A stretch of 34,998 bases of DNA from Rhodobacterales bacterium 56_14_T64 (GTDB lineage Bacteria; Pseudomonadota; Alphaproteobacteria; Rhodobacterales; Rhodobacteraceae), in NCBI GenBank assembly GCA_002162795.1, contig MAAY01000051.1, positions 3,584 through 38,581 on the forward strand. The letters run 5' to 3'. Under the pieces are notes generated by a model that saw only the letters and a list, made by a program, of their open reading frames with translations, had not been told where the DNA came from and made no database searches. Numbering within the stretch: the first letter of the stretch is position 1; each line of letters begins with the position of its first letter. Below are positions 16,447 to 23,457 of the stretch, one piece after another. The position numbers and the translations under genes are program-made.

Positions 16447-16476
16447 AAGGGCCGGCGATATGCCGGGGTTGCCCTT
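16447..16476 (-). promoter_or_regulatory. Two-part stem-loop in the xsc 5' leader
   Basis: An inner perfect stem CCGGC/GCCGG with a GATAT loop is enclosed by AAGGG pairing with CCCTT. It lies between the TauR-type repeats and the xsc ribosome-binding site, in the 106-bp tauR-xsc gap. There is no T-run on the minus strand, so it is not a standard terminator. It could attenuate read-through from tauR or stabilise the xsc message; this is inference. Confidence 0.45.
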
Positions 16477-16502
16477 GGTTTATGATGTGGTGCAAGTCGC
16501 CG

Positions 16503-16535
16503 TTAGGGCCAGATGCGAGGGCGGATTAGGGCCAG
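16503..16535 (-). promoter_or_regulatory. TauR-type operator upstream of xsc (two direct repeats)
   Basis: On the minus strand the decamer CTGGCCCTAA occurs twice, identical, at 16535-16526 and 16512-16503, a period of 23 bp. From memory the R. capsulatus TauR sites are direct repeats of CTGGACYTAA; each copy here differs at one position. They point toward xsc and end 83 bases before its ATG. The upstream copy includes the stop codon of tauR. The exact repetition and spacing make chance unlikely; TauR binding is inferred. Confidence 0.75.
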
Positions 16536-17998
16536 TCTTGGCTGGACCGCAAGGCCTCTGTCAGCAGGGCCAATCCGGGTTCAATGCGGTTCTGTGCGAT
16601 CGACGAATAACCCAGTCGGTAATAGTTGTGCTTGCGGTTTTGCTCGGCGAAAAAAGGCGCGCCGGGTTCGACCAATACGCTTTGTGGCATCAGGCTGCGC
16701 GCGACGCTTGCCATATCCACCGACGGATCAGCCTTCATCCATATGGACGAGCCACCATAGACCCCACTTCCGGCAATGGTCAGCCCATGTTCCGCAATGG
16801 CCTCTTCCATCACAGTACGCCGCTGGTGCAATTTCTTGGCGGTGCGGCGGATCTGAGCGTCATAGTGACCAAGAGACAGGAAATAAGCGACCGTGCGTTG
16901 GATGTGTCCGGGGGGGTGGCGCAGCACATTGGCGCGCAACGCGCGAGCTTGGCGGATGAACGGTTCCGAGCCAACAAGATATCCCAGCCGCAACCCCGGA
17001 AACAGCGATTTTGAAAAGCTGCCGACGTAGACAACGCGCCCATCACGATCCAGCGACTTCAGCGCAGGCGAGGGGGCCGATAGGAACGACATCTCAAACT
17101 CATAGTCGTCCTCGACAATCACCGCATCGATGTCACGCGCGCGATCCAGCAGCGCCCTGCGGCGCTCCATCGGCATGGTTGCGGTGGTCGGGCTCTGGTG
17201 GCTGGGCGTGGTAAAGATGACATCAGTGTCATCACTGATCTGTTCCGGCGGCAACCCGTCCCGGTCCACAGCAATGGCATCAACCTGGCAGCGGTTGTGG
17301 GTCAGCTGGTCGCGCAGGGTGTAATAACACGGGTCTTCAATCGCTGCCTTGCGCCCCCGGTTCAGTAGGATTTGCCCAACCAACCACAGGGCGTTTTGCG
17401 CGCCTAAGGTGATCAGGATCTCATCGGGGCGGGCGGTGATGCCACGCCGGGGCAGAGTGTGGCGGGCGATGTATTCGATCAGTAACGGGTCGTCTTGGTC
17501 GAAATAATCCGTTGTCAGAGCCGCAAAATCCTTTTGCCCCAGTGCCCGCAAGGCACAAAGACGCCAATTGGCGTGATCAAACAGCGAGGGATCGGCCTGA
17601 CCATAGATGAACGGGTAGCGATAGTCGTTCCAATCCTGCGGCTTGCGCGGAGTGTCACCGCCAGTGAACTGACGCGCCATTGCTTTGGACCAGTCCACCG
17701 TTTCCTCGGTTTTTTCTGGCGGCGTATAACTGGGCGGCACCGGAGCGTTCTCGGACACGTAATAGCCAGATCGCCCGCGTGAGGTCAGATAGTCGTTGGC
17801 CAGCAACTCGGTATAGGCCAGCGTCACGGTGATGCGGCTGATGCCAAGATGCACCGCCAGCTTGCGCGACGATGGCAGCTTTTCCCCGACGTGAAACCGC
17901 CCTGACAGGATGCCTTCGGCAATCATCTGCTGGATCTGCGCCTGCAGAGTGCCGTGGGCCTTGGGGCTGAGAAAGAAGGTATCGACGGATATTGCCAT
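16526..17998 (-). CDS. tauR: Taurine-responsive MocR/GntR-type activator TauR
   Basis: 490-aa regulator with an N-terminal winged helix (GTLQAQIQQMIAEGILSG, then KLPSSRKLAVHLGISRITVT, residues about 15-65) fused to a class I aminotransferase-like domain. The PLP-lysine segment VYVGSFSKSLFPGLRLGYL is intact (near residue 315), as are EDDYEFEMSF and the RLGY arginine. MocR/TauR proteins bind PLP and activate target promoters in response to taurine. The ATG at 17998 is preferred over a GTG at 18007. The gene lies upstream of xsc on the same strand with a 106-bp gap, and divergent from the ArsR-permease operon. The intergenic repeats at 18014-18045 may serve both autoregulation and the divergent operon. 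Confidence 0.9.
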   Translation of the reverse strand: MAISVDTFFLSPKAHGTLQAQIQQMIAEGILSGRFHVGEKLPSSRKLAVHLGISRITVTLAYTELLANDYLTSRGRSGYYVSENAPVPPSYTPPEKTEETVDWSKAMARQFTGGDTPRKPQDWNDYRYPFIYGQADPSLFDHANWRLCALRALGQKDFAALTTDYFDQDDPLLIEYIARHTLPRRGITARPDEILITLGAQNALWLVGQILLNRGRKAAIEDPCYYTLRDQLTHNRCQVDAIAVDRDGLPPEQISDDTDVIFTTPSHQSPTTATMPMERRRALLDRARDIDAVIVEDDYEFEMSFLSAPSPALKSLDRDGRVVYVGSFSKSLFPGLRLGYLVGSEPFIRQARALRANVLRHPPGHIQRTVAYFLSLGHYDAQIRRTAKKLHQRRTVMEEAIAEHGLTIAGSGVYGGSSIWMKADPSVDMASVARSLMPQSVLVEPGAPFFAEQNRKHNYYRLGYSSIAQNRIEPGLALLTEALRSSQDWP

Positions 17999-18013
17999 GT
18001 GGGCCACCTTAGG

Positions 18014-18045
18014 TTGGACTTAAATCTGGCGCAATCTGGACTTAG
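18014..18045 (+). promoter_or_regulatory. TauR-type operator between tauR and the arsR-permease operon
   Basis: On the + strand TTGGACTTAA (18014-18023) and CTGGACTTAG (18036-18045) repeat with a 22-bp period. A partial third copy, CTGGCGCAA, sits between them at 18026-18034. This is the closest match in the window to the CTGGACYTAA site I recall for TauR. As at tpa and xsc, the repeats read in the direction of the downstream gene, here the ArsR gene, whose ATG is 78 bases away. They also lie 16 bases from the tauR start, so autoregulation of tauR is equally possible. Confidence 0.7.
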
Positions 18046-18083
18046 GTATATTGTTGAAATTTCTTCATTGCCTCAACTCTAAA

Positions 18084-18103
18084 ATAACTATAAAACTAGT
18101 TAT
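18084..18103. promoter_or_regulatory. Inverted repeat, probable ArsR-family operator
   Basis: ATAACTA and TAGTTAT form a perfect 7-bp inverted repeat with a 6-base AT-rich spacer, ending 20 bases before the arsR ATG. The spacer region includes TATAAA, which could be a -10 element. AT-rich palindromes overlapping the promoter are the normal target of ArsR/SmtB repressors, so autorepression is likely. Confidence 0.6.
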
Positions 18104-18123
18104 ATCGAATCGATGGAGTAGTG

Positions 18124-18438
18124 ATGATGCAATGGGAAGAAGCCGCACAGGGATTTGCTGCAATGGGGTCCGAAGCGCGGCTCCAGGTGTTGCGCTGCCT
18201 GATCCGGGCAGGCAGCGAAGGCCTGCTTGTCGGCGAAATCCAACAACGCAGCGGCATCGCACCATCGACTCTGGCGCATCATTTGAAATTTCTCACCGGT
18301 GCCGGAGTGGTCGAGCAAGAACGTAACGGACGCTCAACGATCAACCGCGCCAATTTTGACCAGCTCGAGCAGCTGGCCGGTTTTATTCTCAGCGAATGCT
18401 GTGCGGATGCACAAAGCGAGGCAAAAAACGATGACTGA
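18124..18438 (+). CDS. ArsR/SmtB-family transcriptional regulator
   Basis: About 104-aa winged-helix repressor. The HTH reads LVGEIQQRSGIAPSTLAHHLKFLTGAGVVEQERNGRS, with the typical SxLxHHLKxLxxAGLV recognition helix and wing. Cysteines occur at residue 25 in the second helix (LRCLIRAG) and as a pair at 92-93 in the last helix (SECCADA). This placement permits thiol chemistry or soft-metal binding between the two regions, as in BigR/SqrR or ArsR proteins, but the exact ligand set of classic ArsR (CxC in the recognition helix) is absent. GGAG precedes the ATG at 18124 by 5 bases; a GTG three bases earlier and an ATG three later are alternatives. It overlaps the permease gene by 8 bp (ATGACTGA), so the two are translationally coupled. 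Confidence 0.87.
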   Translation: MMQWEEAAQGFAAMGSEARLQVLRCLIRAGSEGLLVGEIQQRSGIAPSTLAHHLKFLTGAGVVEQERNGRSTINRANFDQLEQLAGFILSECCADAQSEAKNDD

Positions 18439-19459
18439 TGTAACACAGGTTTCCGGCAAGAGCCGGGATTTGGCCAAATGGCTGAAAACACCCTGGGCAA
18501 TGATTGTCGCTATACTGATTTTGGTGGCCCTGCTTGATCCCGGCAATCTGACTGCCGTGATACAGTTTGCTGCAACGGCTCTGGTCAGCACCGGGCGCTA
18601 TATCCTGTTTGCGGTCTTGCTGCTGGCCTATCTCAAGGCCACCGGAGCCGAGGTGATGGTGGCGCGCGCCTTTGAGGGGCGCGAGACCCGGATGATATTC
18701 ATGGCGGCGCTGTTTGGCGGCTTGGCGCCATTCTGTTCCTGCGAGGTGATCCCCTTTATCGCCGGTTTGCTGGCGCTGGGCGCGCCTTTGTCGGCAGTAA
18801 TGGCGTTCTGGCTGTCTTCGCCGCTAATCGACCCGCCAACCCTGTTGATCACCGCAGGTGCACTTGGCTGGCCCTTTGCCATCGGCAAGGCGATTGTCGC
18901 CGTTGCGTTGGGTCTATTTGGTGGTTTCACGGTCAAGGCGCTGATGCAGGGCGGGATGTTTACCTCTCCTTTGCGCAAGGCCCCCAGCACAGGCTGTGGC
19001 TGCGGAGCCCCAAAACTGGACAGCAAACCAGTGTGGAAATTCTGGCAGGAACAGCCGCGCCGCGACCATTTCCGGGCCGAGTTTGTCTCAAACGGTATCT
19101 TCCTGCTGAAATGGCTGGCGCTGGCCTATGTGCTGGAAGCTCTGCTGGTTCACTATGTCCCAGCGGACCTGATTGCCACTTTGGTTGGAGGAGAAGGCGT
19201 GTTGCCCATCGCGATCGCCGCGCTGGTTGGAATGCCTGCCTATCTGAACTCCTATGTGGCGCCACCGCTGCTGGCCGGGTTGATTGATCAGGGCATGAGC
19301 AACGGTGCTGCGATGTCCTTCATGGTGGCCGGCGCGGTCAGCTCGATCCCGGCGATGCTGGCGGTCTGGTCGCTGGTCAAGCCGCAGGTCTTTGCCACCT
19401 ATCTGGCGCTTGGCATCAGCGGCGCGATTGTGTCGGGGGTGCTGTTCCAGATGGTCTAA
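18431..19459 (+). CDS. UPF0718/DUF318 (YraQ/ArsP-type) permease
   Basis: 342-aa membrane protein with about eight to ten helices. The signature GGLAPFCSCEVIPFIAGLLA near residue 100 contains the CSC motif of DUF318 permeases. A cytoplasmic loop holds a second cysteine cluster, GCGCG, near residue 190. Symmetry-related second half: NGIFLLKWLALAYVLEALLV then MPAYLNSYVAPPLLAGL. Family members include ArsP, which exports trivalent organoarsenicals, and metal-linked permeases; others are uncharacterised. The start overlaps the arsR stop by 8 bp; an upstream in-frame start within arsR is rejected. Upstream repeats resembling TauR sites, and the position between tauR and tpa, suggest it may act in taurine catabolism, perhaps exporting sulfite or a toxic thiol or aldehyde adduct; this is inference. 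Confidence 0.83.
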   Translation: MTDVTQVSGKSRDLAKWLKTPWAMIVAILILVALLDPGNLTAVIQFAATALVSTGRYILFAVLLLAYLKATGAEVMVARAFEGRETRMIFMAALFGGLAPFCSCEVIPFIAGLLALGAPLSAVMAFWLSSPLIDPPTLLITAGALGWPFAIGKAIVAVALGLFGGFTVKALMQGGMFTSPLRKAPSTGCGCGAPKLDSKPVWKFWQEQPRRDHFRAEFVSNGIFLLKWLALAYVLEALLVHYVPADLIATLVGGEGVLPIAIAALVGMPAYLNSYVAPPLLAGLIDQGMSNGAAMSFMVAGAVSSIPAMLAVWSLVKPQVFATYLALGISGAIVSGVLFQMV

Positions 19460-19524
19460 ACCGGGGAGGGGGGGGCTCCCGCCCGTCTTGGGGTCATTGA
19501 AATGACCTCGCGCCCGTTGGGCAT

Positions 19525-19547
19525 GGCAGCGCGCCTTACGCGCTGCC
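19525..19547 (+). repeat. Strong hairpin downstream of the permease gene
   Basis: GGCAGCGCG and CGCGCTGCC form a perfect 9-bp stem with a CCTTA loop, 65 bases after the permease stop. It has no T-run. It may protect the 3' end of the arsR-permease message or act as a REP-like element. Confidence 0.45.
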
Positions 19548-19583
19548 TCCCATTTGCCAAGGTCGTTTTTTGGCCTGCAGATG

Positions 19584-19611
19584 TAGCGTCCATTTGATGG
19601 GCGCTATTTTT
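19584..19611 (+). terminator. Intrinsic terminator of the arsR-permease operon
   Basis: TAGCGTCCA pairs with TGGGCGCTA (one G-T wobble) around a TTTGA loop, followed by TTTTTG. It ends just before the stop codon of the convergent GNAT gene, so it closes the + strand operon. Confidence 0.7.
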
Positions 19612-19612
19612 G

Positions 19613-20206
19613 TTATGTCTGCTGGTGCCGCGTTATCTGAAATTCCAGATGCGCCTTGATGGTCGGCCAGTCGGCTGCAGTGATGGAATAGACCGCAGTG
19701 TCACGAAGGGTGCCGTTGTCCATGATCATATGGGCGCGCAGGATACCGTCCAGCCGGGCACCCAACCGTTCAATCGCGCGCCGACTTTGCATGTTGATGG
19801 CATGCGTGCGGAACTCCACTGCGATGGCGTCCAGCGTTTCAAAGGCATGGCGCAGCATCAGCAACTTGCACGCGGTGTTTAGCCCGGTGCGCTGCACCGA
19901 CTTGCGATACCAGGTGGAGCCGATTTCCAGCCGCCGGTTGCCATGATCGATATTCATATAGGTGGTCATGCCCACCGCACGCCCCGTGGTATCAAGAATG
20001 GCAAAGGGCACCATGCTACCGGTCTCCAACAGCGTCAGGCGGCGGGTGATTTCTGCCTCAACCCCATCGGGCGGCGGCACCATGGTGTACCACAGCTTGT
20101 GCAGATCTCCGTCCGCACTGGCCTCGGCCAAATCGGCGGCGTGTTCTGGTGCAAGTGGAACAAGGCTGACTCGGTCGCCTTGCAGGGAAACAGGGGTGGT
20201 CCACAT
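19613..20206 (-). CDS. GNAT-family N-acetyltransferase (RimJ/RimL-like)
   Basis: 197-aa acetyltransferase. The RimJ/L pattern is present: an N-terminal VSLQGDRVSLVPLAPEHAADL strand-helix entry, PFAILDTTGRAVGMTTY in the central sheet, RRLEIGSTWYRKSVQRTGLNTACKLL as the acetyl-CoA binding region, and AIERLGARLDGILR near the end. Substrate is unknown. AGAGGA lies 8 bases before the ATG at 20206, so the longer in-frame start at 20272 is rejected. It sits between the permease and tpa but on the tpa strand, downstream of the tpa terminator, so it is probably transcribed on its own and need not belong to the taurine pathway. Confidence 0.85.
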   Translation of the reverse strand: MWTTPVSLQGDRVSLVPLAPEHAADLAEASADGDLHKLWYTMVPPPDGVEAEITRRLTLLETGSMVPFAILDTTGRAVGMTTYMNIDHGNRRLEIGSTWYRKSVQRTGLNTACKLLMLRHAFETLDAIAVEFRTHAINMQSRRAIERLGARLDGILRAHMIMDNGTLRDTAVYSITAADWPTIKAHLEFQITRHQQT

Positions 20207-20302
20207 GGGAATGATCCTCTGATTGGAATTATCCAACATGTGCTGGAAGTCCGGACTATAATAAAGCACCAATTTTGGAGTTTTTGACCAGTCCAGTATT
20301 TA

Positions 20303-20332
20303 GCGTGCCTGTAGCGCAAGCTGCAGGCACGC
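20303..20332. repeat. 13-bp stem capped by a GCAA tetraloop
   Basis: GCGTGCCTGTAGC pairs with GCTGCAGGCACGC (one G-T wobble) around GCAA, a stable GNRA loop. It lies in the 340-bp gap between the tpa terminator and the GNAT gene. A second, looser GC-rich repeat (CGGGTGCG and CACACCCG) follows to about 20370. The region has no credible gene. It looks like a REP-type or mRNA-stabilising element; no homology search was possible. Confidence 0.5.
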
Positions 20333-20473
20333 GTCCGCCCGCCCCACGACGGGTGCGTCCCACACCCGCCCAGACGAACGCTCAACTGAATGCAATATTT
20401 GATGTGCTTCGGACACTTGTTCATGAGACAGTTTTACCGATGGGCAATTTATCTACCCCAACCGGCAGCCCAT

Positions 20474-20502
20474 AAAAAAACGCCCCATCCGAGGATGGGG
20501 CG
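20474..20502 (-). terminator. Intrinsic terminator of tpa
   Basis: Read on the minus strand, CGCCCCATCC and GGATGGGGCG form a perfect 10-bp stem with a two-base loop, followed by seven T residues. It starts 44 bases after the tpa stop codon. Confidence 0.92.
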
Positions 20503-20546
20503 CCAGTCTGTTATTGCCGCCCGCAAGCGCGCAACAGGAAGAGGTC

Positions 20547-21944
20547 TTAGCCAAACACCTTGGTCAGCGCTTTGTCGACGCTTTCGGTGATCTGATCGAT
20601 GTCATCGCTGGTGGCGATCAGCGCAGGCGAGAAGCACAGCACATTGTTCTTGCCCGGAACCGAGCGGTTGGTCATGCCGATGATCACGCCCTGGGCGCCA
20701 CAATCGGCAGCAACCTGCGCCATCTGCGCTTCGGTCACCGGATCTTTGCTGCCACGGTCAGCAACCAGCTCGGCGCCTAGGAACAGACCCTTGCCGCGCA
20801 CGTCGCCGATCACTTTGTGCTTCTCCATCAGCGCCTGCAGGTTGCCCATCATGCGATCACCCATGGCGTTGCAATTGCCCAGCAGATCTTCATCTTCGAT
20901 GATGCGCATGTTTTCCAGCGCCGCAGCCGGACCAGCGGTACAGCCACCAAAGGTCGAGATGTCGCGGAAATAGCTGAGCGGGTCGCTGGGGTCATCCTTG
21001 AACATGTCAAACACCGCTTCGGTGGTCACGCACAGCGCAATCGCCGCATAACCTGAGGCCACACCTTTGGCCATGGTCACGATGTCAGGCTTGATGCCGT
21101 ACTGCTGATAGCCAAACCATGTGCCGGTGCGGCCTACGCCACAGACAACTTCGTCAATGTGCAGCAGAATGTCGTACTTCTTGCAGATCTCCTGCACCCG
21201 ATCCCAATAACCGGGCGGTGGGGTGATGACACCACCGCCTGCGGTCACTGGCTCAAGACACAGTGCGCCGACAGTATCGGCGCCTTCGCGCAGGATGACT
21301 TCCTCGATCAAATTGGCCGAGGCAATGCCGTATTCTTCGCTGGATAGGTGATCCAGACCCTGCTCGTGGTTGCGGTATTCCATGCAGTGCGGCACACGGA
21401 TGAAACCGGGGGCCAGCGGGCCATACTGCATAACACGCTCGTCCTGACCGCCAGCCGACATGGTGGCCAGTGTGCCGCCATGGTAATCACGGTCGCGGTA
21501 CAGGATCTTGTGCTTCTTGCCTCCAAAACGCCGGTGCGCAATCTGGCGCACCATCTTGAACGCCTTCTCGTTGGCCTCGGACCCTGAGTTGGTGTAGTAA
21601 ACCCGGCTCATGCCCGGCATCTTCGAGATCAGCTTTTCGGCATAGAGAGAACCAGGGATCGAACCGGCGGTCTGAGCGAAATAGCACAGCTTCATCAGCT
21701 GGTCATAAACCGCCTTGGCGATGCTTTCGCGGCCATAGCCAACGTTGACGGTCCAGACGCCGCCCGACACTGCATCCAGATATTCCTTGCCGTTCTGATC
21801 CCAGACCCGCATGCCCTTGCCTTCAAGGATGATACGCGGATCATTGGTCTCAAACTGCTTGTGCTGGATCAGATGATGCCAGACGTGCGCCTTGTCTGCA
21901 TCGACAATATGGCTGATGTCATTTTCATTAAAGGTGCCATCCAT
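20547..21944 (-). CDS. tpa: Taurine:pyruvate aminotransferase Tpa
   Basis: 465-aa class III PLP aminotransferase that converts taurine plus pyruvate to sulfoacetaldehyde plus alanine. The N-terminus MDGTFNENDISHIVDADKAH and the block AVSGGVWTVNVGYGRESIA are characteristic of Tpa in roseobacters. PLP-site features: SGSEANEKAFKM (phosphate), YHGGTLATMSAGGQDER, LHIDEVVCGVGRTG (Asp of the pyridine nitrogen) and the Schiff-base Lys in TMAKGVASGYAA. AAGGA precedes the ATG at 21944; an upstream start adding ten residues is rejected. TauR-type repeats end 100 bases upstream and a strong terminator follows, so it is a single-gene transcript. It supplies the substrate of Xsc, 4 kb away. Confidence 0.94.
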   Translation of the reverse strand: MDGTFNENDISHIVDADKAHVWHHLIQHKQFETNDPRIILEGKGMRVWDQNGKEYLDAVSGGVWTVNVGYGRESIAKAVYDQLMKLCYFAQTAGSIPGSLYAEKLISKMPGMSRVYYTNSGSEANEKAFKMVRQIAHRRFGGKKHKILYRDRDYHGGTLATMSAGGQDERVMQYGPLAPGFIRVPHCMEYRNHEQGLDHLSSEEYGIASANLIEEVILREGADTVGALCLEPVTAGGGVITPPPGYWDRVQEICKKYDILLHIDEVVCGVGRTGTWFGYQQYGIKPDIVTMAKGVASGYAAIALCVTTEAVFDMFKDDPSDPLSYFRDISTFGGCTAGPAAALENMRIIEDEDLLGNCNAMGDRMMGNLQALMEKHKVIGDVRGKGLFLGAELVADRGSKDPVTEAQMAQVAADCGAQGVIIGMTNRSVPGKNNVLCFSPALIATSDDIDQITESVDKALTKVFG

Positions 21945-22044
21945 GACATATCCTTTCCGCGATGTGAGTATCAAATGGGCGCTCTGACTGCATGTGCCGA
22001 CTGAGTCGCTTCAGTTTCCAGAAACGCTAAAAACTGAGTAAGCT

Positions 22045-22077
22045 CTAGGTCCAGATTTTGACGGGCATTGTGTCCAG
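22045..22077 (-). promoter_or_regulatory. TauR-type operator upstream of tpa
   Basis: On the minus strand CTGGACACAA (22077-22068) and CTGGACCTAG (22054-22045) repeat with a 23-bp period, reading toward tpa, whose ATG is 100 bases downstream. The CTGGAC core is exact in both. The same site lies 48 bases before the likely start of the divergent aminotransferase gene, but in the opposite orientation for that gene. Confidence 0.72.
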
Positions 22078-22125
22078 TGGCAAGTCTGCGCAGGATACCA
22101 GTGACACCAGATGGAGAGCTTTGTC

Positions 22126-23451
22126 GTGAGTCATGAATTTCCCCGCCACACCAAATCGCAATTGCCCACTGCCGTTGGCGGTGAGGGCTGCTACTTGATC
22201 GACGCTGATGGCAAACGCTATTTTGATGGCTCCGGCGGCGCCGCAGTGTCCTGTCTGGGCCATTCTGACGCGGATGTGATCCGGGCTGTGCAAGAGCAGG
22301 TCGGCAAGCTGGCCTTTGCCCATACCAGTTTCCTGACCTCGGAACCGGCAGAAGAGCTGGCCAATTTGCTGATCGAACACGCACCCGACGATCTGGATCG
22401 GGTTTATTTTGTTTCAGGCGGCTCCGAGGCGACTGAGGCTGCGATTAAACTGGCCCGGCAATATCATGTTGAGCGCGGTGAGCCGCAGCGCCGCCACCTT
22501 ATTGCCCGCCGACAAAGCTATCACGGTAATACGCTGGGGGCGCTGGCCGCTGGCGGCAACGAATGGCGCCGCGCGCAATTCGCGCCGCTACTGATCGACA
22601 TTTCTCATATCGCTCCCTGCTATGAATATGCCGACCGCGTTGATGGGGAAAGCTCCTTTGATTACGGGCAGCGGGTTGCCAACGAGTTGGAAGCAGAAAT
22701 CCTGCGGCTTGGTCCCGATACAGTCATGGCCTTCATGGCCGAACCGGTGGTCGGGGCCACCTCGGGGGCGGTTCCAGCAGTCAAAGGCTATTTCAAACGT
22801 ATCCGCGAGATCTGTGATCAATACGGCGTGCTGTTGATCCTGGACGAGGTGATGTGTGGCATGGGCCGCACAGGCCATCTGTTTGCCTGCGACGCCGATG
22901 ATGTCGCGCCGGATATCCTGTGCATCGCCAAAGGGTTGGGGGCTGGCTACCAGCCGATCGGTGCGATGCTTTGCTCCAGCCAAGTCTATCAGGCAGTCGA
23001 GACGGGTAGCGGTTTTTTCCAGCACGGACACACCTACATTGGCCATCCGGTGGCGACGGCTGCTGGACTGGCAGTTGTGCGGGCTTTGCTGGATCGCGGC
23101 TTGGTGCAACGCAGCGCCCAGATGGGCGAGATGCTGCAGGCCGTACTGGTCGAACGATTCGGCCAGCATCCCCATATTGGTGACATTCGTGGCCGTGGAC
23201 TGTTTCGCGGGATTGAGTTGGTGGCAGACCGCGCCACCAAGACTCCGTTTGATCCATCTCTGGGCTTGGCCAAAAAAATCAAAAAGGCAGCGTTTGAAGC
23301 TGGCCTGATCTGCTACCCCATGTCCGGCACCCGCGACGGCGTGCTGGGCGATCACATCCTACTGGCACCGCCGTTTATCATCACCGAGGATCAAATCGGC
23401 GAAGTGGTTGGCAAGCTGGAACTGGCGATTGGGCAAAGCCTGCCGAAATAA
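22126..23451 (+). CDS. Class III (omega) aminotransferase, substrate unknown
   Basis: About 441-aa PLP aminotransferase. Features: LIDADGKRYFDGSGGAAVSCLGH, VSGGSEATEAAIKLARQYH (phosphate site), SYHGNTLGALAAGGNEWRR, LLILDEVMCGMGRTGHLF, and the Schiff-base Lys in LCIAKGLGAGYQPIGAML. It belongs to the aspartate aminotransferase superfamily class III; the exact amine donor cannot be read. An ATG at 22111 is in frame, but GGAGAG lies 7 bases before a GTG at 22126, which is the better start. It diverges from tpa across a TauR-type site, so it may process a related amine or sulfonate, or simply be a neighbour. It is convergent with a PhzF gene, with six bases between their stops. Confidence 0.88.
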   Translation: MSHEFPRHTKSQLPTAVGGEGCYLIDADGKRYFDGSGGAAVSCLGHSDADVIRAVQEQVGKLAFAHTSFLTSEPAEELANLLIEHAPDDLDRVYFVSGGSEATEAAIKLARQYHVERGEPQRRHLIARRQSYHGNTLGALAAGGNEWRRAQFAPLLIDISHIAPCYEYADRVDGESSFDYGQRVANELEAEILRLGPDTVMAFMAEPVVGATSGAVPAVKGYFKRIREICDQYGVLLILDEVMCGMGRTGHLFACDADDVAPDILCIAKGLGAGYQPIGAMLCSSQVYQAVETGSGFFQHGHTYIGHPVATAAGLAVVRALLDRGLVQRSAQMGEMLQAVLVERFGQHPHIGDIRGRGLFRGIELVADRATKTPFDPSLGLAKKIKKAAFEAGLICYPMSGTRDGVLGDHILLAPPFIITEDQIGEVVGKLELAIGQSLPK

Positions 23452-23457
23452 CGCGGG

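Noticed and set aside
20291-20296. Single CTGGAC core (as GTCCAG) upstream of the GNAT gene
   Set aside because: No second copy at 22-23 bp spacing and the flanking bases do not fit, so a TauR-type site is not supported.
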